Shown here: piece by piece, positions 1-8,150 of the stretch
Position numbering within the stretch: the stretch's first letter is position 1
Layout of the letters: every line of letters begins with the position of its first letter
Source: Kocuria marina
GTDB lineage: Bacteria > Actinomycetota > Actinomycetes > Actinomycetales > Micrococcaceae
NCBI RefSeq assembly: GCF_000786655.1
Contig: NZ_JROM01000011.1
Coordinates: forward strand, 62,001-126,000
Direction: 5' to 3'
Length of the DNA: 64,000 nucleotides
The notes under the pieces: generated by a model
What the model saw: the letters and a program-made list of their open reading frames with translations, nothing else
Told to the model about the DNA's origin: nothing
The model's database searches: none
Made by a program: the position numbers and the translations under genes

Positions 1-59
1 TTGCCCTGGGGGGTGCGCGCTCCGTTGACGATCACCACGTCATTGGCGTTCTCTGTCAT
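1..59 (-). CDS. Thiolase (acetyl-CoA acyltransferase), N-terminal fragment
   Basis: Only the first 19 codons are in the window; the gene runs off the left edge. The ATG (59-57) begins [19 protein letters not shown], the typical first strand and R-T-P loop of thiolases. The ATG overlaps the scoB stop as ATGA, so this is the third gene of a scoA-scoB-thiolase operon. That order is typical of the last steps of the beta-ketoadipate pathway (pcaI-pcaJ-pcaF) or of ketone-body/acetoacetate use. The catalytic cysteine and histidine lie outside the window, so the substrate cannot be judged. Confidence 0.85.
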   Translation of the reverse strand, partial: MTENANDVVIVNGARTPQG

Positions 60-733
60 TTCTCCTCCTGTACGGGCACGGAGTCCGGGGTGACGTCCAC
101 GAGCTCAACCCGGTATTCGGCCTCGGTCTTGGCTGCTACTTCATCTTCGGTCACACCCGGGGCGAGGGTCCGCAACACCAGCCCGTGTTCCTCCACGTCG
201 AAGACGCACAGGTCGGTGATGATGCGGTCCACGACCCCGACACCGGTCAGGGGCAGATCGCACTCCCGCTTGAGCTTGGCGGAGCCGTCCTTGGCGACGT
301 GTTCCGTCAAGACCAGCACACGAGGTGCTCCGGCCACAAGGTCCATGGCCCCGCCCATTCCCTTGACCATCTTGCCGGGAATCATCCAGTTGGCCAGGTC
401 GCCGCGCTGCGAGACCTGCATGGCCCCCAGGATCGCCATCTTCACGTGGCCACCGCGGATCATCGCGAAGGACATCGCGGAGTCGAAGATCGCGGCCCCC
501 GGCTGCAGGGTGATCGTCTGCTTCCCGGCATTGATCAGGTCCGGGTCCTCGTCCCCCTCGTACGGGAACGGGCCCATGCCCAGCGCCCCGTTCTCGGTCT
601 GCAGCACCACGCTCACGCCCTCGGGCAGGTTGTTCGCCACGAGGGTCGGGATCCCGATGCCCAGGTTCACGTAGTCGCCGTCATGCAGTTCCGACGCCGC
701 AATGGCCGCCATCTCGTCACGCGTCCAGCTCAT
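56..733 (-). CDS. scoB: 3-oxoacid CoA-transferase, beta subunit
   Basis: 225 aa, the usual length for the B subunit of class I CoA-transferases (ScoB/PcaJ/AtoA). It works with subunit A to move CoA between succinyl-CoA and a 3-oxoacid (acetoacetate or 3-oxoadipate). The family's active-site glutamate is in the motif ENGALGMG (residues 47-54), preceded by the glycine-rich GIGIP loop (25-29). The start overlaps the scoA stop (ATGA, 730-733), and the stop overlaps the thiolase start, so translation is probably coupled. Whether the natural substrate is 3-oxoadipate or acetoacetate cannot be told from sequence; the IclR neighbour favours an aromatic pathway and the nearby 3-hydroxybutyrate dehydrogenase favours acetoacetate. 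Confidence 0.9.
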   Translation of the reverse strand: MSWTRDEMAAIAASELHDGDYVNLGIGIPTLVANNLPEGVSVVLQTENGALGMGPFPYEGDEDPDLINAGKQTITLQPGAAIFDSAMSFAMIRGGHVKMAILGAMQVSQRGDLANWMIPGKMVKGMGGAMDLVAGAPRVLVLTEHVAKDGSAKLKRECDLPLTGVGVVDRIITDLCVFDVEEHGLVLRTLAPGVTEDEVAAKTEAEYRVELVDVTPDSVPVQEEK

Positions 734-1524
734 GCCACCGCTCCTTCCGCTCCGCCGTTGCCCGCGCCCCGGGCGGCACCACCGCCGGTCCGCTCGTCCG
801 TTCCGCCCTCCGACGACGACGCCGCGGGCCTCGGTCGCGTGGTGCGCTGCTCGATCTCCTTGGGCGCCCCCGAGTACTGCACCACGTGCTGCACGAAGAC
901 CCCGGGGGTCACGATGTGGTCCGGGTCCAACTCACCCGGGGCCACGACCTCCTCGACCTCCGCGAACGTGATCCGCGCGGCCGTGGCGCACACCGGGTTG
1001 AAGTTGCGCGAGGTCCGTCGGTAGATCAGGTTGCCGTCCGTGTCCCCGCGCCACGCGTGCACCAGGGCGATGTCCGCGACGATCCCGCGTTCCAGGACGT
1101 AGGTGCGCCCGTCGAACTCCGCGGTGGGCTTGCCCTCGGCCACGAGTGTGCCCACACCGGTGGCGGTGTAGAACGCGGGGATCCCCGCACCGCCCGCGCG
1201 CAGCCGTTCGGCGAGCGTGCCCTGCGGGTTGAACTCGACCTCGAGCTCCCCCTCCAGGTACTGGCGGGCGAACTCCTTGTTCTCCCCCACGTACGAGGAC
1301 AGCACCTTGCTCACCTGCTTGTTCTCCAGCAGCAGGCCGAGTCCCTTACCGTCCACGCCCATGTTGTTGGACACCACGGTCAGGTCCTTGGCCCCGTTGT
1401 CCCGGACCGCTTCGATGAGGTCCCGCGGGATCCCGGACAGCCCGAAACCGCCCACCGCCACGGTCATCCCGTCCCGCAGCGTCTCGGCGAGCAACTCGGC
1501 CACGTTGTCCCTGAGTTTGGACAT
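730..1524 (-). CDS. scoA: 3-oxoacid CoA-transferase, alpha subunit, with extended C-terminus
   Basis: 264 aa from the ATG at 1524. A GTG at 1530 is in frame, but GAGGGG lies five bases before the ATG and nearly touches the GTG, so the ATG is chosen. The CoA-transferase I fold is seen in GGFGLSGIP (about residues 25-33) and in the VSNNMG and [11 protein letters not shown] segments. The family usually ends near residue 230. This protein continues with a low-complexity Arg/Ala/Ser/Gly tail that contains an AASSSE stretch encoded by the recurrent GACGACGACGCCGC motif. First gene of the scoAB-thiolase operon, divergent from the IclR gene. Confidence 0.9.
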   Translation of the reverse strand: MSKLRDNVAELLAETLRDGMTVAVGGFGLSGIPRDLIEAVRDNGAKDLTVVSNNMGVDGKGLGLLLENKQVSKVLSSYVGENKEFARQYLEGELEVEFNPQGTLAERLRAGGAGIPAFYTATGVGTLVAEGKPTAEFDGRTYVLERGIVADIALVHAWRGDTDGNLIYRRTSRNFNPVCATAARITFAEVEEVVAPGELDPDHIVTPGVFVQHVVQYSGAPKEIEQRTTRPRPAASSSEGGTDERTGGGAARGAGNGGAEGAVA

Positions 1525-1678
1525 GGTCACCCCTCAACTGTGTGTGATCTGCCTCTCAGGCTAGGAAGTGACCACATCCTGGTCAACGCTTCATCCGTAA
1601 TGGGCGGTGAAGGAATCACAATCTGGAAAACTATCGCTAGTCTGTCCATATTGTGAACGCCTCGACGCAGGAGCCCGC

Positions 1679-2482
1679 ATGACCCCGCAGAACCCCCGGA
1701 ACCCGCAGCCCTCCCCGCAGGGCACGCAGGTGGTCTCCCGGATCGCCGCGATCCTCCAGGCCGTGGCGTCCGGGGAGTCGGCCGGATCCACCGCGGCCAT
1801 CGCCCACCGCACGGGGCTGACCCGGCCCACCGCGCACCGGTTACTCGCAGCACTCGCCGCCGAGGGACTCGTGGACCGTACGGAGGACGGCAACTGGGCT
1901 CTGGGCCCCGAACTGCACATCCTGGGAACGGTGGCCGCCCAGCGTTATCCCGCCCAGGACCTCGCGACCCCGTGTCTGCAGCGGCTCGCGGAGGCCACGG
2001 GCGAGTCCGCGTTCTTCTCCGCCCGCCGTGGCAACGAGGTCATCTGCCTGGCACGGGTGGAGGGAGCGTTCCCGGTGCGCTCGCACGTGCTCTACGAGGG
2101 CCTGCGGTTGCCGCTGGGTGTGGCCTCCGCGGGGCTCGCGATCCTCGGTCACCTACCCCCGGACCAACTCGAGAACGCCCTCGCGGACACCCGGGAGGAG
2201 CGGACGCGGCTCGGCCCACAGCACGACGACGCCCACGTCCGCCGCCTCGTCGCCCAGGTCCGGGAGGACGGCTGGTCCCTGAACCCCGGTCGGATCGTGG
2301 AGGGCTCGTGGGGCATGGCGGCCGCGGTGTTCGACGCGACCGGCCAACCCCGCTACGCGCTCTCCCTGACGGGGATCGAACCCCGGTTCACCGCGGAACG
2401 CAGGCCCCGCCTCGGGGCGGCATTGCTGGACCAGGCCCACAGGCTCTCCACGGCGCTGCGCACGGGGGCCACGACCGTGTGA
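1679..2482 (+). CDS. IclR-family transcriptional regulator
   Basis: 267 aa from the ATG at 1679, preceded by AGGAG; an upstream in-frame start at 1607 has no ribosome site and would add an unlikely leader. Residues about 17-75 form the winged helix (VSRIAAILQAVASGE, then TRPTAHRLLAALAAEGLVDR). The rest is the IclR effector-binding domain, with the usual SHVLYEGLRLPLGVASAGLA segment. It is divergent from scoAB-thiolase across about 155 bp, so it most likely controls that operon in the manner of PcaR/PcaU. The effector, probably an aromatic-pathway intermediate, is inferred from context only. Confidence 0.87.
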   Translation: MTPQNPRNPQPSPQGTQVVSRIAAILQAVASGESAGSTAAIAHRTGLTRPTAHRLLAALAAEGLVDRTEDGNWALGPELHILGTVAAQRYPAQDLATPCLQRLAEATGESAFFSARRGNEVICLARVEGAFPVRSHVLYEGLRLPLGVASAGLAILGHLPPDQLENALADTREERTRLGPQHDDAHVRRLVAQVREDGWSLNPGRIVEGSWGMAAAVFDATGQPRYALSLTGIEPRFTAERRPRLGAALLDQAHRLSTALRTGATTV

Positions 2483-2515
2483 ACCGGGCGCAGCGGCGTC
2501 CCTGAGGGCCTGGGA

Positions 2516-2579
2516 ACATCTGTGCTTCGATACGCACCGTTTTCGGCGATTTCCTGTGCGTTCCGCAGCAGGGATGTTC
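2516..2579. repeat. 64-bp palindromic intergenic element, copy 1
   Basis: Begins ACATCTGTGCT and ends AGCAGGGATGTTC; ten of twelve terminal bases pair across the element. A nested inverted repeat ACGCAC/GTGCGT lies inside. It has the same length and termini as the element at 26836-26899 and a similar layout to that at 33199-33263. It sits between the convergent 3' ends of the IclR gene and the 3-hydroxybutyrate dehydrogenase gene, so it may also work as a terminator. Confidence 0.7.
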
Positions 2580-2600
2580 ACCCGGTGCGGCGCCCGCGGG

Positions 2601-3350
2601 TCAGGACGCCGTCCAGCCACCGTCCATCGTGTAGGCCGCACCCGTGACCATGCCCGCGGACGGGCCGGCCAGGAACGCGATGAGCTCGCCGACCTCCTCG
2701 GGTTCCACGAGGCGCTTGATCGCGGACTCGGTGAGCATGATCTTCTCGATCACCTGGTCCTCGGGGATCCCGTGGGTCGCGGCCTGGTCCTTGATCTGCT
2801 TGTCCACGAGCGGGGTGTGCACGTAGCTGGGGTTGACGCAGTTGCTGGTCACACCGTGCTCGGCACCCTCCAGGGCCACGGTCTTGGACAGCCCCTCGAG
2901 CCCGTGCTTGGCCGTGACGTACGCGGATTTGTACGCGGAGGCGCGCAGACCGTGGATCGAGGAGACGTTGATGATCCGACCCCACCCGCGCTCGTACATG
3001 TGCGGCAGTGCGGCGCGGATCAGCAGGAAGGGGGCCTCGAGCATGAGCGTGAGGATGCGGTGGAAGTCCGCCGGGTCGAAGTCCTGGATGGGAGCCACCT
3101 TCTGGATCCCCGCGTTATTGACCAGGATGTCCACGTCCAGGCTCAGTTCGGCGAGCGCGGCGGTGTCCGAGAGGTCCACGACCCAGGCTTCCCCGCCCAC
3201 CTCGGTGGCGGTTTTCTGAGCGGCTTCCTCATTGATGTCCGCGACGACCACATGGGCGCCGCGGTCCGCGAACGCCTGCACGGCCGCACGGCCGATCCCG
3301 CTGGCCCCACCGGTGACCAGTGCCTTCTTCCCCTCGAGTGATTGCTCCAT
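2601..3350 (-). CDS. 3-hydroxybutyrate dehydrogenase (SDR family)
   Basis: 249 aa short-chain dehydrogenase. The NAD-binding TGGASGIG (13-20), NNAG (78-81), a catalytic Ser near 130 and Y144-x-x-x-K148 are all present. The segment around SSIHGLRASAYKSAY and the C-terminus SGMVTGAAYTMDGGW are typical of D-3-hydroxybutyrate dehydrogenases, which interconvert 3-hydroxybutyrate and acetoacetate with NAD. A strong AAGGAGG precedes the ATG. Being near a 3-oxoacid CoA-transferase and a thiolase, it could link ketone-body or PHB turnover to acetyl-CoA. A different 3-hydroxyacid substrate is possible. Confidence 0.82.
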   Translation of the reverse strand: MEQSLEGKKALVTGGASGIGRAAVQAFADRGAHVVVADINEEAAQKTATEVGGEAWVVDLSDTAALAELSLDVDILVNNAGIQKVAPIQDFDPADFHRILTLMLEAPFLLIRAALPHMYERGWGRIINVSSIHGLRASAYKSAYVTAKHGLEGLSKTVALEGAEHGVTSNCVNPSYVHTPLVDKQIKDQAATHGIPEDQVIEKIMLTESAIKRLVEPEEVGELIAFLAGPSAGMVTGAAYTMDGGWTAS

Positions 3351-3627
3351 GACAGCCTCCTTGGGCGTGGACGGTTCTCCTACCGCGTCACGCTACGCCC
3401 AGGGGGCCACCGGGTCACGGCCCGACCCGGGTGACCCCACCGAACCGCCCGGTCACGATTCGGAACGGGTGGCGCGAGCGGTTGCGTGTCGCCGGAGCCC
3501 CCGGTGACCCCAGCCCGAGGGGACGGGGCCCGAGGAACCCGGGGAGCGGCGTCGTCGTCCGACACGTCACGACGCCGCGCGCCACGAATGGCGTCCGCTC
3601 CTCACGATGCTGTTGGATGGAGCAGTA
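3351..3627. other. Divergent intergenic region with GCGGCGTCGT hairpin
   Basis: The gap between the divergent dehydrogenase and methyltransferase genes. It contains a 10-bp inverted repeat, GCGGCGTCGT (3546-3555) with ACGACGCCGC (3569-3578), a copy of the recurrent 11-mer motif. Because both flanking genes point away from it, the hairpin is not an ordinary 3'-end terminator. Nothing coding is evident. Confidence 0.5.
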
Positions 3628-3710
3628 CCCATCCAGAGCGGCCGAGAGATCTGGCTCGTGGAAGCCGCAGCAACCGGGGTGACACCGGTGCTAACGCCAG
3701 AACCGATGGA
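3628..3710 (+). ncRNA. S-box (SAM-I) riboswitch
   Basis: The leader of the MetE-like gene matches the SAM-I aptamer: P1 5' strand CCATC (3629-3633), then AGAGCGGCCGAGAGATCTGG, GTGGAAGCCGCAGCAACC, the GGTGCTAA...CCAGAA core, and P1 3' strand GATGG (3705-3709). The order AGAG / purine-rich loop / GCAACC / GGTGCTAA..CC is diagnostic. The ribosome site AAAGGA (3710-3715) directly follows P1, so SAM-stabilised P1 could restrict translation. A second GGATGG (3615-3620) upstream can pair with the same CCATCC and is a candidate alternative (SAM-free) pairing. Known S-boxes switch off methionine-synthesis genes when SAM is plentiful. Confidence 0.85.
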
Positions 3711-3726
3711 AAGGAACAGCACAGCC

Positions 3727-4938
3727 ATGCCCTTGAACACCGATCGCATCCAGACCACCCACGTGGGGTCCCTCCCCCGCACACCGCAGTTGCTCGAGGC
3801 CAACAACCGCTTCCAGGCCGGGGAGATCGACCTGGCGCAGCTGGGTGAGGCGCTGGACGCCGGGGTGATCGACGTCGTGCGCAAGCAGCGGGAGATCGGC
3901 CTGGACATCGTCAACGACGGCGAGTACGGCCACACCACGTCCGGCGCCGTGGACTACGGGGCCTGGTGGAACTATTCCTTCCACCGCCTGGGCGGACTGA
4001 CCCCCACGGACGAGGACCGCTGGCAGACGGCGGAGACGCGCCGGTCGTCGCCGGGCAACATCGTGCTCACGAGCTTCCCGGACCGCCGCGACCGCTCCAA
4101 GTTCCGGGAGGCCTACGAGGATCCCACGGCCGGGGTCCTCGCCCACCGCGCAAGCGTGTCCCAGCCCAAGATCACGGGGCCGCTGACCTACACGGGTCAG
4201 GACGCCGTGGCCGGCGACATCCGCCGGATCAAGGACGCCATGGCCGAGACCGGTGCCACGCAGGGGTTCGTGGCGGCGCTGTCCCCCGGTTCGTGCGCCC
4301 GCGTGAAGAACGAGTACTACAAGAGCGACGAGGAACTGGTCTACGCGTGCGCGGACGCGATGCGTGAGGAGTACAAGGCCATCACGGACGCCGGGTTGAT
4401 CGTGCAGATCGACGACCCCTCGATCGCCGAGTCCTGGGACCAGATCAACCCCGAGCCCACCGTGGAGGATTACCTGGCCTTCACCCAGCTGCGCGTGGAC
4501 GCCCTGAACTACGCGCTGCGCGACCTGCCCGAGGAGCAGATCCGCTTCCACCTGTGCTGGGGATCGTGGCACGGCCCGCACACCACCGACCTCGAGTTCA
4601 AGTACCTCGTGGACCTCATGCTCACCATCCGCGCGCAGGGCTACAGCTTCGAGGCGTCCAGCCCGCGCCACGGCCACGAGTGGAAGGTCTGGAAGGACCA
4701 CCAGCTGCCCGAGGGCAAGGTGGTCTACCCCGGTTTCGTCTCCCACTCGACCAACGTGGTGGAGCACCCCGAGCTCGTGGCGGACCGGATCGAGCAGTAC
4801 GCGTCCGTGGTGGGCAAGGAGAACGTGATCGCGTCCACGGACTGCGGTCTGGGCGGTCGGTTGCACCCGCAGATCGCCCTGGCCAAGCTCGAGTCCCTCG
4901 TGGAGGGTGCGCGGATCGCGTCCGAGCGCCTGTTCTGA
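3727..4938 (+). CDS. MetE-like cobalamin-independent methionine synthase family protein
   Basis: 403 aa from the ATG at 3727 with AAAGGA just upstream; an in-frame start at 3607 would lie inside the riboswitch. It belongs to the UROD/MetE-like superfamily, related to the C-terminal half of MetE. The Zn-site signature is visible as H275-x-C277 (FHLCWGS) and D372-C373-G (TDCGLGG). It is about half the length of full MetE (about 750 aa), lacking the N-terminal folate-binding half, as in archaeal MetE-like and coenzyme-M epoxide transferase proteins. The SAM riboswitch in its leader argues strongly for a role in homocysteine methylation or methionine salvage. The methyl donor is unknown. Confidence 0.85.
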   Translation: MPLNTDRIQTTHVGSLPRTPQLLEANNRFQAGEIDLAQLGEALDAGVIDVVRKQREIGLDIVNDGEYGHTTSGAVDYGAWWNYSFHRLGGLTPTDEDRWQTAETRRSSPGNIVLTSFPDRRDRSKFREAYEDPTAGVLAHRASVSQPKITGPLTYTGQDAVAGDIRRIKDAMAETGATQGFVAALSPGSCARVKNEYYKSDEELVYACADAMREEYKAITDAGLIVQIDDPSIAESWDQINPEPTVEDYLAFTQLRVDALNYALRDLPEEQIRFHLCWGSWHGPHTTDLEFKYLVDLMLTIRAQGYSFEASSPRHGHEWKVWKDHQLPEGKVVYPGFVSHSTNVVEHPELVADRIEQYASVVGKENVIASTDCGLGGRLHPQIALAKLESLVEGARIASERLF

Positions 4939-5012
4939 TCAGGCCGCGCGGCTGATCCTGCCGCTTTTAGTCCCACCGCGTCGCTGGCCGTTCCGGTTCC
5001 CTGAGCTTCCCG

Positions 5013-5090
5013 GACGACGACGCCGCCCGCCCCCTTCCGCTGCACCCGCACCTTCCACGGTGCTGCACGGCGGGAGGGGGCGTCGTCGTG
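5013..5090 (+). terminator. Hairpin terminator after the MetE-like gene
   Basis: Arms ACGACGACGCC (from 5014) and GGCGTCGTCGTG (to 5090) enclose a second G/C-rich inverted repeat (CGCCCCCTTCC with GGGAGGGGGCG). There is no U-tract. The left arm is a copy of the recurrent GACGACGCCGC motif. Confidence 0.6.
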
Positions 5091-5174
5091 TCATGAACGC
5101 GTCACAACGGCCCACATGCCGCCCGCCCGGGTGAACGGCCCGGAAAAAAATATACGATTTAATACACGAAACGC

Positions 5175-5226
5175 GTGACGCGCTTCACATTCTCTCGTAC
5201 ACTTCTTTCAAGACCAATCGGTCGGT
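5175..5226 (+). promoter_or_regulatory. Transporter promoter with PaaR operator
   Basis: -35 GTGACG (5175-5180), 17-bp spacer, -10 TACACT (5198-5203), then an operator GACCAATCGGTCGGT (5212-5226), a 12/15 match to the PaaR-type consensus GAACGATCGGTCAGT seen four other times here. The operator lies at the expected start point. A TGA-N6-TCACA half-conserved CRP/GlxR-like sequence (5176-5189) overlaps the -35, as at two other PaaR promoters. Confidence 0.65.
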
Positions 5227-5293
5227 TATTCCCCTGATCCACTCCGCCACTGGCACCCCACGGACCCCGCGTCCGCCGATCCTGGAGACCCAC

Positions 5294-6721
5294 ATGGCAT
5301 CCACCACCTCAGCGCCCGCTCAGCCGGCGCACACCATGACCCGAGAAGAACGCAAGGTCCTTGCGGGCACGCTCGTGGGCACCACCATCGAGTGGTACGA
5401 CTTCTTCATCTACGCGCAGGCGGCCGCCTTCATCCTGGCCGCCCACTTCTTCAACCCGTTGGGTGAGGAGAACGCGCAGCTCGCACAGATCGTCGCCTGG
5501 GCGTCCCTGGGCATCAGCTTCCTGTTCCGCCCCCTGGGCGCGATCGTGGCCGGTCACATCGGTGACAAGTACGGCCGCAAGATCACTCTGGTCATGACCC
5601 TGTTCGGGATGGGTGCAGCCACCACGTTGATCGGCCTGCTGCCCACGTACGAGCAGATCGGTATCGTGGCCCCCATCTTCCTGATCGTCCTGCGCATCCT
5701 GCAGGGTTTCTCCGCGGGTGGTGAGTGGGGCGGTGCGGCCCTGATGTCCGTGGAGCACGCGCCCGTGAACAAGCGCGGCTTCTTCGGCGCCTACCCCCAG
5801 ATCGGCGTGCCCCTGGGCATGCTGTTGGCCACCCTGTTCATGTTCGGCCTGAGCACCATCCTGACCCCCGAGCAGTTCGAGTCCTGGGGCTGGCGCGTTC
5901 CGTTCCTGTTCTCCATCGTGCTGATCTTCGTGGGTTGGCTCATCCGCCGCTCCGTGGACGAGTCCCCCGTGTTCCTGGAGATGCGCCAGCGCGCCAAGGA
6001 GTCCTCCGCTCCCCTGGGCCAGCTGTTCCGGACCAACTCCCCGCAGGTCATCCTGGCCGCGCTGATCTTCGCCGCCAACAATGCCGCGGGCTACCTGGTC
6101 ATCGCGTTCTTCGCGTCCTACGGCACCAAGGCCCTGGGGATGTCCCGTCCCGAGACGCTGATCGCCACGCTCGTAGGCGGCGTCGGGTGGCTCATCTTCA
6201 CGATGTTCGGCGGGTGGATCTCGGACAAGATCGGGCGCAAGCTCACGTTCCAGATCGGCTACGGCATCATCATCCTGTGGGCCATCCCCATGTGGTGGAT
6301 GCTCAACACGGCGTCCCTGCCCCTGTTCGCGGCCGCGATCTTCATCCTGACGATCGGCCTGGGCCCGTCCTACGGTCCGCAGTCCGCCATGTACGCCGAG
6401 ATGTTCCCGGCCCGCATCCGCTACTCGGGTGTCTCGATCGGTTACGCCCTGGGTTCGATCATCGGTGGCGCGTTCGCCCCCATGATCGCCCAGCTGCTGC
6501 TCAACCGCACCGGTGCGGCGTGGACCATCGGCCTGTACATCTCCTTGATCTCGCTCGTGTCCTTCATCGCGGTCTCCTTCGTCAAGAAGTCGGACCAGGG
6601 CAAGGACCTGCACGTCGCGGAGGTGCACCAGGAGTACGTCCGGGCGCACCCGGACGAGATCGTTCCCCCGGTGGCCGGCGAGCCCGAGACCACCGCTCCT
6701 GCGCGCACCCGCCGCCACTGA
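5294..6721 (+). CDS. MHS-family MFS transporter, candidate phenylacetate importer
   Basis: 475 aa, 12 predicted membrane segments. The metabolite:H+ symporter signature IEWYDFFIY follows the first cytoplasmic segment, and GHIGDKYGRK is the conserved loop 2-3 motif, repeated in weaker form as GGWISDKIGRK. The family moves organic acids such as shikimate, alpha-ketoglutarate and aromatic acids with protons. A PaaR-type operator in its promoter, shared with the paa genes, points to phenylacetate or a related aromatic acid as substrate; this is inference. It precedes, and is likely co-regulated with, the beta-oxidation genes that follow. Confidence 0.85.
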   Translation: MASTTSAPAQPAHTMTREERKVLAGTLVGTTIEWYDFFIYAQAAAFILAAHFFNPLGEENAQLAQIVAWASLGISFLFRPLGAIVAGHIGDKYGRKITLVMTLFGMGAATTLIGLLPTYEQIGIVAPIFLIVLRILQGFSAGGEWGGAALMSVEHAPVNKRGFFGAYPQIGVPLGMLLATLFMFGLSTILTPEQFESWGWRVPFLFSIVLIFVGWLIRRSVDESPVFLEMRQRAKESSAPLGQLFRTNSPQVILAALIFAANNAAGYLVIAFFASYGTKALGMSRPETLIATLVGGVGWLIFTMFGGWISDKIGRKLTFQIGYGIIILWAIPMWWMLNTASLPLFAAAIFILTIGLGPSYGPQSAMYAEMFPARIRYSGVSIGYALGSIIGGAFAPMIAQLLLNRTGAAWTIGLYISLISLVSFIAVSFVKKSDQGKDLHVAEVHQEYVRAHPDEIVPPVAGEPETTAPARTRRH

Positions 6722-6780
6722 TCCGCGGCACACGAACCGTCCGTCCCGGCCTCTGATTCGTCGGAGGTCACGACGGCGCA

Positions 6781-6827
6781 CGGCGGGCCCGGCAGCCACA
6801 CGGTTGCCGGGCCCGTCGCACTTTTCC
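6781..6827 (+). terminator. Intrinsic terminator after the MHS transporter gene
   Basis: A GC-rich stem built on CGGGCCCGGCA (from 6785) and TGCCGGGCCCG is followed by CGCACTTTTCC, one of the few places here with a true T-run after the hairpin. Confidence 0.75.
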
Positions 6828-6845
6828 CCGCGTGACCGTCATCAA

Positions 6846-6896
6846 TTGACGTGGCTCACATGATCGGGGAACCTTTGCAGTGAACGATCGGTCAGT
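6846..6896 (+). promoter_or_regulatory. Beta-oxidation operon promoter with perfect PaaR operator
   Basis: -35 TTGACG (6846-6851) with a weak -10 near AACCTT (6870-6875), followed by a perfect GAACGATCGGTCAGT at 6882-6896, directly upstream of the AGGAG of the thiolase gene. TGA-N6-TCACA (6847-6860) overlaps the -35. Confidence 0.7.
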
Positions 6897-6919
6897 TATT
6901 GCCCCACTTAGGAGTTGCC

Positions 6920-8143
6920 ATGTCCTCGATGCCGCAAGCCTTCCTCGTCGGAGGGGCGCGAACCCCCGTGGGTCGTTACGGCGGTGCCCTGTCCTCGGTG
7001 CGCCCGGACGACATGGCCGCACTGTGCATCCGTTCCGTCGTGGAGGACGCCGGCATCGATTCCGCGCTCGTCGACGAGGTGATCCTGGGCAACGCCAACG
7101 GCGCCGGTGAGGAGAACCGCAACGTCGCCCGGATGGCGTGGCTGCTCAACGGTTACCCGGACACGGTCCCCGGCATCACCGTCAACCGGTTGTGCGCCTC
7201 GGGGATGTCCGCGATCACGATCGCGTCCCAGATGATCAAGTCCGGGGCCGCGGACATCGTGGTCGCCGGTGGCGTGGAGTCCATGTCCCGCGCGCCCTGG
7301 GTCATGGAGAAGCCCCGCACGGCGTTCGCCAAGCCCGGGGAGGTCTTCGACACCTCGATCGGGTGGCGGTTCGTGAACCCCGCGTTCGTGGAGGGCCCGC
7401 TCTCGCGGGACGGCAAGGCCACCTACTCGATGCCCGAGACGGCCGAGGAGGTCGCCCGGGTGGACGGGATCTCCCGCGAGGACGCGGACGTCTTCGCCGC
7501 CCGGTCGCACGAGAAGGCCCTGGCCGCGATCCGCGCCGGTCATTTCGATTCCGAGATCGTGCCCGTGGAGGTCCACGGGCGCAAGGGTGCGGTCACGGTC
7601 GTGGACACGGACGAGGGCCCCCGCGAGGGATCCACCCCCGAGGTGCTCGCCAAGCTGCGCCCCGTGGTCAAGGGCGGTTCCGTGGTCACCGCAGGCAACT
7701 CGTCGTCGCTCAACGACGGTGCCTCCGCCGTGATCGTGGCCAGCGAGCGGGCCGTGACGAAGTACGGGCTCAACGCCCGAGGCCGCGTGGTCGACGGCGC
7801 CTCCGCCGGTCTCGCCCCCGAGATCATGGGCCTGGGCCCGGTGCCCGCGTCCGAGAAGGTCCTGGAGCGCGCCGGTTGGAGCGTGGGCGATCTGGGATCC
7901 GTGGAGATCAACGAGGCGTTCGCGACCCAGTCGCTCGCGTCGATCCGCCGGCTCGGCCTGGACCCGGAGATCGTCAACCGGGACGGCGGGGCCATCGCCC
8001 TGGGTCATCCCCTGGGTTCCTCGGGTTCGCGCATCGTCATCACCCTGCTGGGCCGCATGGAGCGGGAGCAGACCGCCAAGGGCCTGGCCACCATGTGCAT
8101 CGGCGTGGGTCAGGGTGCCGCACTGCTCGTGGAGCGGGTGTGA
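6920..8143 (+). CDS. paaJ: Acetyl-CoA acyltransferase / 3-oxoadipyl-CoA thiolase
   Basis: 407 aa from the ATG at 6920 with AGGAG at 6910-6914. All three thiolase active-site regions are present: C92 in NRLCASGM, H363 in ALGHPLGSSGSR, and C393 in TMCIGVGQG. In phenylacetate breakdown PaaJ cleaves 3-oxoadipyl-CoA and an earlier 3-oxo intermediate. A perfect PaaR operator lies upstream, and the enoyl-CoA hydratase and 3-hydroxyacyl-CoA dehydrogenase genes follow within 7 bp and by a 4-nt overlap. It is therefore best read as PaaJ, although fatty-acid thiolases share the same motifs. Confidence 0.85.
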   Translation: MSSMPQAFLVGGARTPVGRYGGALSSVRPDDMAALCIRSVVEDAGIDSALVDEVILGNANGAGEENRNVARMAWLLNGYPDTVPGITVNRLCASGMSAITIASQMIKSGAADIVVAGGVESMSRAPWVMEKPRTAFAKPGEVFDTSIGWRFVNPAFVEGPLSRDGKATYSMPETAEEVARVDGISREDADVFAARSHEKALAAIRAGHFDSEIVPVEVHGRKGAVTVVDTDEGPREGSTPEVLAKLRPVVKGGSVVTAGNSSSLNDGASAVIVASERAVTKYGLNARGRVVDGASAGLAPEIMGLGPVPASEKVLERAGWSVGDLGSVEINEAFATQSLASIRRLGLDPEIVNRDGGAIALGHPLGSSGSRIVITLLGRMEREQTAKGLATMCIGVGQGAALLVERV

Positions 8144-8150
8144 TCCGGCC

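Noticed and set aside
3546-3578. Hairpin as a terminator
   Set aside because: Both flanking genes are transcribed away from it, so there is no transcript to end; it was kept as a motif copy instead.
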